Source: Azoarcus sp.
GTDB taxonomy: Bacteria; Pseudomonadota; Gammaproteobacteria; Burkholderiales; Rhodocyclaceae
Length of the DNA: 25,998 nucleotides
Assembly: GCA_031282905.1 (NCBI GenBank)
Contig: JAITCV010000092.1
Span: 1-25,998 of the forward strand
Direction: 5' to 3'
In this document: piece after piece, positions 15,891 to 24,749 of the stretch
How positions within the stretch are numbered: position 1 is the stretch's first letter
Layout: every line of letters starts with the position of its first letter
Position numbers and translations under genes: made by a program
The notes under the pieces: model-generated
What the model was told of the DNA's origin: nothing
The model's input: only the letters and a program-made list of their open reading frames with translations
Databases searched by the model: none

Positions 15891-17879
15891 CTACGGCGAA
15901 GGCTGCCGTTGCGCGCGAGGCGGCGGCAAGCCTTCGAGAAAAGCCACCGCTTCGCGTTCCAGCCGGGTGCGCCGCATCGGCGGCAAACTGCGCCACACCA
16001 CTTTGCCGTAGGATTTGTCGATCATCCTCGGGTCGCAGACACAGAGCAGGCCGCTATCGCGTTCGCCGCGGACCAAACGCCCGGCTCCCTGCTTCATGTT
16101 GATCACCGTGCGTGGCAATTGATGATGGATGAAAGGGCTCAGCCCTTGTTTGCGCAAATGCTCCACCCGCGCGGCAAGCACCGGATCATCGGGCGAAGCA
16201 AACGGCAGCTTGTCGATGATGACCAGGGAAAGCGCGTCCCCCGGCACATCCACCCCTTCCCAGAAACTCTGGCTCGCCACCAGCACGGCGTTGCCCAGAT
16301 AGCGAAAACGATCAAGCAACTCGGTACGCGAACCTTCCCCCTGCAACAACAAGGGCAGCTTATCGTCCCCGTCCCCTTTCCCGTCTCCGCCCCGCTCCAG
16401 ATCCTCGGCGATCAGTTCGTGGAGACGACGCATCGCGCGCAGCGAAGTACACAGCACGAACGTCCGCCCACGCGCGGCGCGAATCAAGGGCAAGGCAACC
16501 TTCGCCACCGCTTCGGCATACATGGGCGAATTCGGATCGGGCATGTTCGCCGGCGCATAGAGCACCGCCTGGCGGGCGTAATCGAAAGGACTGCCCCACA
16601 TCGCGGTCAGCGGCGGCGTCTCCATCCCGTACAGTCCGAGTTCGCGGCAGTAATGGCCGAAATCCCGTCCCACCGCGAGCGTCGCCGACGTAAACACCCA
16701 CGCCCGCGGCCGTCCCTCCAACTGGCGGCGAAACACATCCGCCACCTGGAGCGGCGTGGTGTTGAGCGACCACCCTTGGGTAAACACCTCCACCCAGTAG
16801 ATCAGTTTTTCCAGCGGATTGCGCCAGATCTCCAGCCGCTCGCGTATCTCCTCGCTGCGCCGCAGGCAGTTGGCCAAGCCCTCGGAACGTTCGGCCTGGG
16901 TATCGAGCAGATCGTGGAACTGCGTCAAGACCGTGGCCAGCTCATCGAGATTCGTGGAAAAATCCTTCGCTTCCGCCGCCTGGGCCGCGGACAAGCGCGC
17001 CGGTTCCTCGTCGAATGCCAGGCGCAGATCACGCGCCGCCTTCTCCAGCGCCCGGCTGGCGTCGATCAGCGCCACGCAATCCCGCGCCGCAGCCATGGTC
17101 TCGCTGCGGGTATCGCGGACCAACTCCAGCAACTGCGAACTCGATGTGCTCTCGCCGAAAAAAAGGCTCGCGGTTTCGGGAAGCTGATGGGCCTCATCGA
17201 AGATCACCGTATTGCAACTGGGCAGCAATTCGCCCATGCCCTCGTCGCGCAGCATGACATCAGCAAAGAAGAGATGGTGATTGACCACCACCACATCGGC
17301 CTCCATCGCCGCGCGCCGGGCCTGCATGACGAAGCATTCCTTGATGTTGGGGCACTCCTGGCCGAGGCAGTTGTCGCGGGTCGAAGTCGCCGCGCCCCAG
17401 GCGGCGGAATCCTCGCGCACTTCCGTGCATTCGGCCCGGTCGCCGCTGTGGGTGATCCTGGCGAAGCGGGCGATGGCGCGCAGGTCGGCGGCGCTCTGCG
17501 CCGAGGTAAAACGCCCGTCGCGGACATTGCGTTCGAGGTGATAGGGGCAGACGTAATTGGCCCGCCCTTTCAGGAGGGCGATCGACACCGGCACCTTGAG
17601 CGCGTCGCGCACCGTGGGCAGATCGCGCGTGAATAGTTGATCCTGCAAGGTCTTGGTGCCGGTGGACACGATGACCTTGCCCCCCGACAACAGGGCGGGC
17701 ACCAGATAGGCAAAGGTCTTGCCCGTCCCGGTCCCCGCCTCGGCCACCAGCACGCGCTGCTCATGGATGGCTTGCGCGATGAGCCGCGCCATTTCGATTT
17801 GCTGTGGTCGCGCGCGAAAACCCGCGATCGCCGCGGCAAGCGGTCCCTCGGAAGCGAACAGCGCGGCAAGGTCGGTCAT
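15891..17879 (-). CDS. dinG: ATP-dependent iron-sulfur DNA helicase, DinG/YoaA (XPD-like) family
   Basis: This superfamily 2 helicase unwinds DNA 5' to 3' and helps resolve replication blocks. Walker A is AEAGTGTGKT (46-55), motif Ia region GGKVIVSTGTKTLQDQL, the DEAH box VIFDEAHQLPE (about 225-235) and motif VI INMKQGAGRLVRGERD. Four cysteines fit a 4Fe-4S cluster: C111 (NYVCPYH), C171, C176 and C182 with the 5- and 6-residue spacing known in DinG. The length of 662 residues and the short N-terminus are closer to YoaA than to E. coli DinG, so YoaA is an alternative name. A Gly/Asp/Lys-rich insert near residue 500 (ERGGDGKGDGDDK) looks like a species-specific loop. Confidence 0.94.
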   Translation of the reverse strand: MTDLAALFASEGPLAAAIAGFRARPQQIEMARLIAQAIHEQRVLVAEAGTGTGKTFAYLVPALLSGGKVIVSTGTKTLQDQLFTRDLPTVRDALKVPVSIALLKGRANYVCPYHLERNVRDGRFTSAQSAADLRAIARFARITHSGDRAECTEVREDSAAWGAATSTRDNCLGQECPNIKECFVMQARRAAMEADVVVVNHHLFFADVMLRDEGMGELLPSCNTVIFDEAHQLPETASLFFGESTSSSQLLELVRDTRSETMAAARDCVALIDASRALEKAARDLRLAFDEEPARLSAAQAAEAKDFSTNLDELATVLTQFHDLLDTQAERSEGLANCLRRSEEIRERLEIWRNPLEKLIYWVEVFTQGWSLNTTPLQVADVFRRQLEGRPRAWVFTSATLAVGRDFGHYCRELGLYGMETPPLTAMWGSPFDYARQAVLYAPANMPDPNSPMYAEAVAKVALPLIRAARGRTFVLCTSLRAMRRLHELIAEDLERGGDGKGDGDDKLPLLLQGEGSRTELLDRFRYLGNAVLVASQSFWEGVDVPGDALSLVIIDKLPFASPDDPVLAARVEHLRKQGLSPFIHHQLPRTVINMKQGAGRLVRGERDSGLLCVCDPRMIDKSYGKVVWRSLPPMRRTRLEREAVAFLEGLPPPRAQRQPSP

Positions 17880-17967
17880 TTGGCGAATTTCCGATTTACG
17901 GTTTGAAGCACGTGGAAACGACGGATTTTGTCACGGTCAGAGGACAGAAGACAGAAGATCGAGGATA

Positions 17968-18003
17968 GTCGAATGATGAGTCGAATGATGAGTCGAATGA
18001 CGA
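17968..18003. repeat. Three tandem copies of a 12-bp unit
   Basis: The unit gtcgaatgatga repeats at 17968-17979, 17980-17991 and 17992-18003, the last with one change. It lies in the gap (17880-18018) between dinG and the AAA+ ATPase. The gap holds no other clear signal. Confidence 0.7.
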
Positions 18004-18018
18004 ATAGATGTCTGGAGA

Positions 18019-19920
18019 CTAGCGCAAAATGACCGAAACGATCCCCATCTCGTCTTCGACCAGGTCGGTGATGGTCGCTTCTTCACGTCTTGCCAGATCG
18101 TCGAGCGCGAACAGGGCGCGCGCGAGTGGATTGATGAAACGGGATTCGAGCCGGTTGCCGATGCCGCGTCCGCCATTGCCGAGATCCTCGATGCACCAGT
18201 CTTGCAGGCGTTGCAGGGCCGCGGGGGCAAAATGCAACGCCAGCCGGTGCTCCTCGCGCACTCGCCGCAGCACATTTTCCAGCATGCCGACAAAAATGGG
18301 TTTGGCCACGGACGCAGTGATGAAATTGAAAACGACGATGTTGTCGCCGATGCGGTTGAGAATTTCCGGACGCGACAGGTGGTATTTGAAATAGTCGGCG
18401 ATCGCGTCCTTGATGCGCGTTTCCACGACTTCGTATGGATCGCCAGGGACGATGTTCTGCACCCGGCGGCCATGTTCATCTTCGATGAAGATGCCAAGGT
18501 TGGAGGTGAAGACAAGGAGGGTTTCGGAAAAATAGGTGACGTCGCCACGCCCGTCGGTGAGGCGGCCGTCTTCGAGGATTTGCAGGAATTTGTCGAGAAT
18601 GCGCGGATGGGCTTTTTCCACTTCGTCGAACAGCACCACCGAAAACGGCTTTTCGCGCACCGCGTTGGTCAATTCGCCACCGGCTTCGAAACCGACATAG
18701 CCCGGCGGCGCGCCCAGGAGACGCGCGCTATTGTGTTCCTCGGCGAATTCGCTCATGTCGAAACGAATATAGGCGCGCTCGTCACCGAAGATGAGTTCGG
18801 TGAGCGTCTTGGCAAGCTCCGTTTTTCCCACTCCGCTGGGGCCGGCGAAAAACAATACGCCGCGCGGGCGGTTGCCGCCCGATTTCGCCTGCGCGCCGGT
18901 GAGGCCCATCACCGAGCGCATCAGGATGTCCACCGTCTTGGTGACCGCCTGCGGCTGGCCTTTGACCCGGGTTTCTATCTGCGCCGCGGCGTGGGCGATG
19001 CGGCTTTTGAGATAGGATTTTTTCCATGGGTTTTCCAGCACGCCGACCTTGTAACACTGCACCGCGTCTTCTACCCGTTCCCAGCCGATGCCTTGCCGGT
19101 TGGCCAGTTGCGCGATGTCCGAGAGGGCAACGAGCGTGAGCCCCTCGGTGGCGCGCGCGAAGGCGGCGGCGAAGGCCGCCTGGCTGGTTTCATCGATGGT
19201 GGCGGTGTTTTCATTGTCCGGCGCGAACAGCGAAAAATAGCTGCGCGCCGCCGCTTCCCGCACGTCGAAATCGGGCAGGCCGATGCCGATGCTTTCGATG
19301 CGGGCGTTGTCGAGTGCGAACCACGATGGCAAATCCTGTGGCCGATTCAGCAGCCAGAGGATGGGATTGAAGCGCGGCCGGTTGTCGTGGCCTGGCGGCG
19401 GCGTTTTCAGCACGATCGGCACGGCATGCACCGCCAGCCGTTCCGCGGCGAGGAAAAAACGGTGCTCGCCGGCGTCGAGCTGGTCTGGATGGCGGGCGAG
19501 GCGGGAGGCGAAATCGATGAGCAGCGCCGCGCGCACTTCGCGCGTCCGGTTCAGCAGCCCCATCAGATCCGCGAGATGATCGAGGCTCATCGGCATCGTC
19601 TGGCCGTCCTGGAGGTTCAGCTTGAAGAGCGTCCGGGCAATCTCCTGCGTCGCGGCATTGCCGGGGTAGGGGCGGATGCCTTCGACCGGGTCGTAGATCA
19701 GCAGGATCTCGAAATGCTGGCGCGCGAGCACCTGCCACAGGCAGCGGCGCAAGGGCGCGGGGGTGATGAGGTGCTCCGCGACCGGGGTGAGGAAATGGTC
19801 GCGGATGTTGCCGGAGATGATGAATTGCGAGCGGATCGGCAGCAGCCGTTCGAGGTCGCGCGTCCAGCGCGGCACGAGGGCGGCGATTTCCTCGGCGGTC
19901 GGGATGGATGTTGTCATCAT
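18019..19920 (-). CDS. ClpB-like AAA+ ATPase with degenerate N-terminal AAA-like region
   Basis: The product has 633 residues. The C-terminal half is a complete AAA-2 module: Walker A GPSGVGKT (360-367), pore loop GYVG (407-410), Walker B VVLFDEVEKAH (429-437), sensor 1 FTSN (471-474), arginine-finger region RPEILNRI (517-524) and sensor 2 GGRGIGNRLESRF (583-595). It resembles the second ring of ClpB/ClpA unfoldases, including the D2 C-terminal domain. Residues 1-270 look like a dead AAA+ fold: ISGNIRDHF where Walker A would be, LLIDFASRL in place of Walker B, then LLNRPQDLPSWF and ESIGIGLPDFDVREA. There is no Clp N-domain, M-domain or ClpP-binding loop evident. I start at MMTTSIP (19920) with a weak GGAA upstream. 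It follows the WD40 gene by 124 bp on the same strand and may disassemble or remodel proteins; the partner is unknown. Confidence 0.85.
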   Translation of the reverse strand: MMTTSIPTAEEIAALVPRWTRDLERLLPIRSQFIISGNIRDHFLTPVAEHLITPAPLRRCLWQVLARQHFEILLIYDPVEGIRPYPGNAATQEIARTLFKLNLQDGQTMPMSLDHLADLMGLLNRTREVRAALLIDFASRLARHPDQLDAGEHRFFLAAERLAVHAVPIVLKTPPPGHDNRPRFNPILWLLNRPQDLPSWFALDNARIESIGIGLPDFDVREAAARSYFSLFAPDNENTATIDETSQAAFAAAFARATEGLTLVALSDIAQLANRQGIGWERVEDAVQCYKVGVLENPWKKSYLKSRIAHAAAQIETRVKGQPQAVTKTVDILMRSVMGLTGAQAKSGGNRPRGVLFFAGPSGVGKTELAKTLTELIFGDERAYIRFDMSEFAEEHNSARLLGAPPGYVGFEAGGELTNAVREKPFSVVLFDEVEKAHPRILDKFLQILEDGRLTDGRGDVTYFSETLLVFTSNLGIFIEDEHGRRVQNIVPGDPYEVVETRIKDAIADYFKYHLSRPEILNRIGDNIVVFNFITASVAKPIFVGMLENVLRRVREEHRLALHFAPAALQRLQDWCIEDLGNGGRGIGNRLESRFINPLARALFALDDLARREEATITDLVEDEMGIVSVILR

Positions 19921-20044
19921 AAAAACCAGTTCCAATGTGGCGTCAAAAGTAAGCCCGCTCCAACGACATGAGCCCGGACACAGCAAAAAATTTCAACGGC
20001 TGTTTCTGTTCCGGCCACTGCTGCGCGAAGACGCTCCGTTCGGC

Positions 20045-22390
20045 TCAAGGCGCGGGCAAATCCGCGAAAATCTTCCGGTAAGGCACTTCGCCCATGAGCG
20101 TGCGCCATTCTTCGCGGGTCAGGTTGCGGTGGTCGATCCTGATGTCATCGATCATTTCCCACAAATAAATCGTGCTGTCATTGCCCGCCGAGGCAATGAG
20201 GAGGCCATCCGGGCTGAACGATACGTGGGTGATTTCTGTATGGCCGCGCAGCGGCTCGCCCCACGGCTGCCTGCTCGCCACATCCCAGAGACGAATCGTG
20301 TGGTCCCAGCCCGCCGAGGCCAGAAGGCGGCCATCCGCACTGAAGCTCACATGAATGACACTGCCTTTATGCCCGCGCAGCGGTTTGCCCCACGGCTGCG
20401 CGTTTGCCACGTCCCAGAAACGGATCGTGCCGTCCTTGCCTGCCGAAGCGAGGAGGCGGCCATCCGGGCTGAACGACACATGAAAGACCGTGTCCTCGTG
20501 GCCGCGCAGCGGCTCGCCCCGCGGCTGCCCGCTCGCCGCTTCCCAGAGACGGATGGTGTGGTCCAAACTGGCCGAAGCAAGCAGGCGGCCATCCGGGCTG
20601 AATGACACACTCAACACCTTGTCCGTATGCCCGCGCAGCGCCTTGCCCCGCGACCGCCCGTTCGCCGCTTCCCAGAGGCGGATGCTGTGGTCCGAACTGG
20701 CCGAGGCAAGCAGGCGGCCATCCGGGCTGAACGTCACATGATTGACTCCGTCCGTATGCCCGCGCAGCGCCTTGCCCCGTGACTGCCCGCTCGCCGTCTC
20801 CCAGAGGCGGATGGTGTGGTCCGAACTGGCCGAAGCAAGCAGGCGGCCATCCGGACTGAACGACACACTCAACACCTTGTTCTCATGGCCGCGCAGTGGC
20901 TCGCCCCGTGGCTGCCCACTCGCCACCTCCCAGAGCCGGGCCGTTTCGTCCAGGCTTGCCGAAGCAAGGAGGCGGCCATCCGGGCTGAACGTCACCTGGG
21001 TAACCCGCCATTCATGCCCGCGCAGCCCCCCGTCCCGCGGCTGCCAGCCCACCCTGTTCCAGAGGCGGATCGTGTGTTTGGCATCCGCTGAAATCAAGGT
21101 ATTGCCATCCGCGCTGAACGACAGATATTCGATCACGCCCTCATGCCCGCGCAGCATCCTGCCCCAACGTTTGTCGCTTGCCGTCTTCCGATCCGCGCTG
21201 GCCACGTCCCAGAAACGGATCGATGATCTGTCTGCCGAGGCCAGAATGCGGCCATCCGGGCTGAACGATACATGATTGACTTCGCCCGCATGCTCGCGCA
21301 GCGGCTCGCCCCGTTGCCGTCCGCTCGCCACGTCCCAGAGCAGGACGGTCTTGTCCGCGCTTGCCGAGGCCAGGAGGCGGCCATCCGGGCTGAATGCCAC
21401 ATGGAGTACATTTTCGTCATGACCGCGCAGCGCCTCGCCCCGTGCTTGTCCGCTGGCCACGTCCCAGAGACGAATCGTGTAGTCGTTGCTTGCCGAAGCA
21501 AGGAGACGGCCATCCGGGCTGAACGCCACATGGTTGATCTCGCCTTTGTGCCCGTGCAGCGCGTCGCCCCGTGGCTGCCCGCTTGCCACATCCCAGAGAC
21601 GAATCGTGTCGTTGCTTGCCGAAGCAAGGAGACGGCCATCCGGGCTGAACGACATATGACTGCTCGCAGGCTCGCGCGGCATGCTTATATTTCCGCGCAG
21701 CGCCTCGCCCCGCGGCTGCCCGCTCGCCACATCCCAAAGACGGATCGTGTGGTCATGGCTTGCCGATGCGAGGAGACGGCCATCCGGGCTGAACGCCACC
21801 CCCCAAACGTTGTTCGCATGCCCGCGCAACGCCTCGCCCCGTTGCTGCCCGCTCGCCACATCCCAGAGCCGGACCGTTCCTTGGTCTGTCGAGGCGAGAA
21901 GGCGGCCATCCGGGCTGAACGTCACCTGGTTGATCCCCCACTTATGCCCGCGCAACGCCTCGCCCCGTTGCTGCCCGCTTGCCACATCCCAGAGCCGGAT
22001 CGTGCCGTCATCGCTTGCCGAGGCGAGAAGGTGGCCATCCGGGCTGAACGTCACCTGGGTAATCTGCCACTTATGCCCGCGCAGCGGCTCACCCCATTGC
22101 CGCCCGTTCTCCATGTCCCAGAGCCGGATTGTTTTGTCGTAGCTTGCAAAAGCGAGGAGGCGGCCATCCGGGCTGAACGTCACCTGATTGGTTTCGCCCG
22201 TACTCAGCGGCTTGCCCCGCGCCTGTCCGCTCGCCAATTCCCGGAAACGGACCGTCGCGCCGTCCTCGCTGGTCAAGGCCAGGAGACGGCCATCCGGGCT
22301 GAGCACCTCCAGGGAGGCGGACGGAGAAGCGGACAAGACAAGCAAAACGGCCAGCGCGACCAGGCACGCCGGGCGGAATCGATCATTCAT
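20045..22390 (-). CDS. Exported WD40-repeat protein with about 17 blades
   Basis: The product has 781 residues. An N-terminal Sec-type signal (RFRPACLVALAVLLVLSASPS) is followed by about 17 WD40 units of about 42 residues, most reading VSFSPDGRLLASAS then TIRLWDVASGQPRGEPLRGH. Units 9 and 10 are divergent and longer, and split the array into an N-terminal set and seven regular C-terminal units that could form one closed propeller. The tail NLTREEWRTLMGEVPYRK resembles the end of many large bacterial WD40 proteins of the STAND type, but the usual NTPase part is absent. The product is probably a periplasmic binding scaffold. GGAG lies just upstream of the ATG at 22390. The next gene on this strand is the AAA+ ATPase. 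The partner and role are unknown. Confidence 0.9.
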   Translation of the reverse strand: MNDRFRPACLVALAVLLVLSASPSASLEVLSPDGRLLALTSEDGATVRFRELASGQARGKPLSTGETNQVTFSPDGRLLAFASYDKTIRLWDMENGRQWGEPLRGHKWQITQVTFSPDGHLLASASDDGTIRLWDVASGQQRGEALRGHKWGINQVTFSPDGRLLASTDQGTVRLWDVASGQQRGEALRGHANNVWGVAFSPDGRLLASASHDHTIRLWDVASGQPRGEALRGNISMPREPASSHMSFSPDGRLLASASNDTIRLWDVASGQPRGDALHGHKGEINHVAFSPDGRLLASASNDYTIRLWDVASGQARGEALRGHDENVLHVAFSPDGRLLASASADKTVLLWDVASGRQRGEPLREHAGEVNHVSFSPDGRILASADRSSIRFWDVASADRKTASDKRWGRMLRGHEGVIEYLSFSADGNTLISADAKHTIRLWNRVGWQPRDGGLRGHEWRVTQVTFSPDGRLLASASLDETARLWEVASGQPRGEPLRGHENKVLSVSFSPDGRLLASASSDHTIRLWETASGQSRGKALRGHTDGVNHVTFSPDGRLLASASSDHSIRLWEAANGRSRGKALRGHTDKVLSVSFSPDGRLLASASLDHTIRLWEAASGQPRGEPLRGHEDTVFHVSFSPDGRLLASAGKDGTIRFWDVANAQPWGKPLRGHKGSVIHVSFSADGRLLASAGWDHTIRLWDVASRQPWGEPLRGHTEITHVSFSPDGLLIASAGNDSTIYLWEMIDDIRIDHRNLTREEWRTLMGEVPYRKIFADLPAP
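20166..22310. repeat. Tandem ~126-bp DNA repeats of the WD40 array
   Basis: The coding array contains a recurring stretch around ggccatccgggctgaa at about 126-bp spacing, with several neighbouring units almost identical (for example blades 12 to 14). This points to recent duplication or gene conversion, and copy number may differ between strains or be miscounted in assembly. Confidence 0.85.
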
Positions 22391-22511
22391 GGTTTCTCCA
22401 ATATCAAAGTCGATGCTGTTCGGGAAACGTCACATGAAGCAACGCGCATCATATCTTGCATTCGTCAAAAGACGATGGCGGACGAGCCCGGGTTTCGGGG
22501 CGGCAGATATT

Positions 22512-22560
22512 GGCCACGCGATGCATGCGTCGCCACGGCGCTCCGCTCCCTTTCAATGAC
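22512..22560 (-). repeat. Dispersed repeat copy upstream of the WD40 gene
   Basis: Read on the minus strand the element starts gtcattgaaagggagcggag and continues gcgccgtggcgacgcatgc. It matches the gtcattgcg repeat plus gCATGC palindrome combination at 2349-2406. It lies in the 452-bp divergent region between the WD40 gene and pcnB (22391-22842), which otherwise holds no recognisable gene. Confidence 0.5.
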
Positions 22561-22735
22561 ATAGAAATGAAAACGCACGGGTTTGTTCCACGCCGGATTG
22601 CCGTCCTGATGCATTGTGAATGATCTTTGGGCAGGGGGTACGACGTTTGCGTGTGCGTGCGATGACCGTGCAATCCACAGCAGACCAGTGCGCTTGGACA
22701 GCATACGAAACGGATGAGCGTTGCCACGCGCGGGC

Positions 22736-22762
22736 ATTGGCGCGCCGATTTGAAGCGCCAAT
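22736..22762. promoter_or_regulatory. Inverted repeat in the pcnB leader
   Basis: ATTGGCGC (22736-22743) and GCGCCAAT (22755-22762) are perfect 8-bp arms with an 11-base loop, 80 bases before the pcnB ATG. It may form an mRNA hairpin or bind a dimeric protein. No T-tract follows. Confidence 0.35.
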
Positions 22763-22842
22763 CCGCTTTCATGGCCCTAAACAGGGATGGAACGATCGGG
22801 TATCATCCGTGGCTGGATTTTTCCACCAAGAACCGCGACCAG

Positions 22843-24195
22843 ATGATCCGCAAGCTGCTGCGCAAGGTTTTCACCCGCAACGCAAAAAAGCCCACCCCTG
22901 CCTTGACGCCCGCATGCATACCCGTCGATCAGCACGGCATCCATCGCGAGCAGGTTTCACACGCCGCGTGCAAGGTCTGTGCCGTCCTCCAGGAACACGG
23001 GCACGCCGCGTATATCGTCGGCGGCGCGGTGCGCGATCTGCTGATCGGCCATACGCCCAAGGATCACGACGTCGCCACGTCCGCCACGCCCGAAGAAATA
23101 CGTGCCCTTTTCCGGCGTGCGCGCATCATTGGCCGTCGTTTCAAGATCGTGCATGTGATGAGCGGACCGGAGACGATCGAAGTCTCCACTTTCCGCGCCA
23201 GTCACGAGGCCGAAACCGACCGGCATGGCCGGGTGCTCCGCGACAATACCTACGGCAGCCAGGCCGAGGATGCTTCCCGGCGCGATTTCACCGTCAACGC
23301 GCTCTATTACGACCCCGCCACCGAGACCATCCTCGACTATCACCACGGCGTCGCCGACCTGCGCCAGAAAACCTTGCGCATGATCGGCGAACCGCGCGCC
23401 CGTTACCGCGAAGACCCGGTGCGCATGCTGCGCGCGGTCCGGCTCGCGGCCAAGCTCGGCTTGGTCATCGACCCTGCCGCGCGCACGCCGATTCGGGAGA
23501 TGGCAATCCTGCTCGAAAACGTGCCCACGGCCCGTCTCTTCGATGAAACCCTGAAGCTGTTGCTGTCGGGGAACGCGGTGCGCTGCCTCACCCAGTTGCG
23601 CGAAGAAGGCTTGCACCACGGCCTGCTGCCCTTGCTCGACATCGTGCTCGAACAATCCGTGGGCGAACGTTTCGTCCGCCTCGTGCTGGAAAACACCGAT
23701 GAGCGGGTGCGCGCGGATAAATCGGTTTCCCCCGGTTTCCTGTTCGCCGCCTTGCTGTGGCCGGAAGTGCTCCAGTGCTGGAAGGCGAATCAGGCCAACG
23801 GCATGGCGTCGCAACTGGCGCTGTTCGAGGCCATGGATCAGGCGCTCGATACCCAGGCGAGCCGTTTGGCGATCACGCGCCGCATCGCGGGCGACATCAA
23901 GGAAATATGGGCGATGCAAGCGCGTTTCGACAAACGTTCGGGCCAGGCGCCTTATCGGTTGATCGAGCAACCGCGTTTCCGCGCCGCCTGGGACTTTCTC
24001 CATTTGCGCGCGGCGGCGGGCGGCGTTCCACAGGAAATCCCCGATTGGTGGGATCGGTTCGCGCACGCCACCCATGACGAACGCAAGGAATTGCTGCGCA
24101 TGGCACCCGCCGACGGCAGCGTGCTCGCGCGCAAACGGCGGCGGCGGCGCAAACCCGCCGCCTTGCCTGGCGACTCTTCGACCATCGTGGCATGA
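22843..24195 (+). CDS. pcnB: Poly(A) polymerase I PcnB
   Basis: The enzyme adds 3' poly(A) tails to RNA and so promotes its decay. The nucleotidyltransferase core shows AYIVGGAVRDLLIG, then the metal-binding PKDHDVATSATPEEI with two aspartates, and RRARIIGRRFKIVHVM. Further family segments are RRDFTVNALYYDP, TLRMIGEPRARYREDPVRML and RAVRLAAKLGLVID. The C-terminus has the RNA-binding arginine-rich tail RKRRRRRKP. These features, and the length of 450 residues, separate it from the CCA-adding enzyme. I start at ATG 22843 (MIRKLLRKVF), the typical betaproteobacterial start; an ATG at 22714 in the same frame adds 43 residues with no family match. The stop overlaps folK by ATGA. Confidence 0.95.
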   Translation: MIRKLLRKVFTRNAKKPTPALTPACIPVDQHGIHREQVSHAACKVCAVLQEHGHAAYIVGGAVRDLLIGHTPKDHDVATSATPEEIRALFRRARIIGRRFKIVHVMSGPETIEVSTFRASHEAETDRHGRVLRDNTYGSQAEDASRRDFTVNALYYDPATETILDYHHGVADLRQKTLRMIGEPRARYREDPVRMLRAVRLAAKLGLVIDPAARTPIREMAILLENVPTARLFDETLKLLLSGNAVRCLTQLREEGLHHGLLPLLDIVLEQSVGERFVRLVLENTDERVRADKSVSPGFLFAALLWPEVLQCWKANQANGMASQLALFEAMDQALDTQASRLAITRRIAGDIKEIWAMQARFDKRSGQAPYRLIEQPRFRAAWDFLHLRAAAGGVPQEIPDWWDRFAHATHDERKELLRMAPADGSVLARKRRRRRKPAALPGDSSTIVA

Positions 24196-24692
24196 GCGTT
24201 CGCGCCTACGTGGCCTTCGGCGCCAATCTGGGCGATCCGCTGGCCGCCTTCGTCCAGGCGCGCGACGCGCTTGCCGCGCTGCCGGACACCCGGCTTGCCG
24301 CTCATTCGTCATGTTATCGCAGCACGCCGCTGGGCGTAGCGGATGAACAGCCAGATTATGTCAATGCGGTGATGGCGATAGATACCGGACTCGCCCCCCT
24401 GCCGCTGCTCGACGCCCTGCTCGCCATCGAAACCGCCGGGGGCCGTACCCGGGCATACGCCCAGGCGCCGCGCACCATCGACCTCGATTTGCTGCTCCAC
24501 GGCGACACGATCCTGCACGACCCAAGGCTTACCCTGCCACATCCGCGCCTGCACCAGCGCGCCTTCGTGCTGCATCCGCTGTTCGAAATCGCCCCGCAGC
24601 TCGTCATCCCCGGCCTCGGCCCCCTGCCCGCCCTGCTGGAACAGGTGCGCGGCCAGGGCATCGTCCGCATCGCTGCCGGCCAATGTGATTGA
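24192..24692 (+). CDS. folK: 2-amino-4-hydroxy-6-hydroxymethyldihydropteridine pyrophosphokinase
   Basis: FolK transfers pyrophosphate from ATP to 6-hydroxymethyl-dihydropterin in folate synthesis. The N-terminus AYVAFGANLGDPLAAF, CYRSTPLG, QPDYVNAVMAIDT, LLAIETAGGRTR and the active-site signature APRTIDLDLLLHGD followed by LPHPRLHQRAFVLHPLFEI are all present. The length of 166 residues is normal. Its ATG overlaps the pcnB stop (24192-24195), so translation is probably coupled. In related genomes pantothenate genes often follow; here the gene is followed by repeats. Confidence 0.96.
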   Translation: MSVRAYVAFGANLGDPLAAFVQARDALAALPDTRLAAHSSCYRSTPLGVADEQPDYVNAVMAIDTGLAPLPLLDALLAIETAGGRTRAYAQAPRTIDLDLLLHGDTILHDPRLTLPHPRLHQRAFVLHPLFEIAPQLVIPGLGPLPALLEQVRGQGIVRIAAGQCD

Positions 24693-24749
24693 AAAATCAA
24701 TGGCTGAATGGATTTCGGCGCGCGGATAGTCAGCATCATGTCTCGCGCG

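Noticed and set aside
17880..18018. 12-bp tandem repeats as replication or partition iterons
   Set aside because: Only three copies, no DnaA boxes or replication gene nearby; it looks like simple slippage.
15909..19971. Two long plus-strand frames opposite dinG and the AAA+ ATPase
   Set aside because: Both are arginine- and histidine-rich antisense shadows of genes with intact Walker motifs.
20045..22390. Regularly spaced repeats that could suggest a CRISPR array
   Set aside because: Spacing is about 126 bp and the repeats encode WD40 blades in one frame; no short spacers or cas genes are present.
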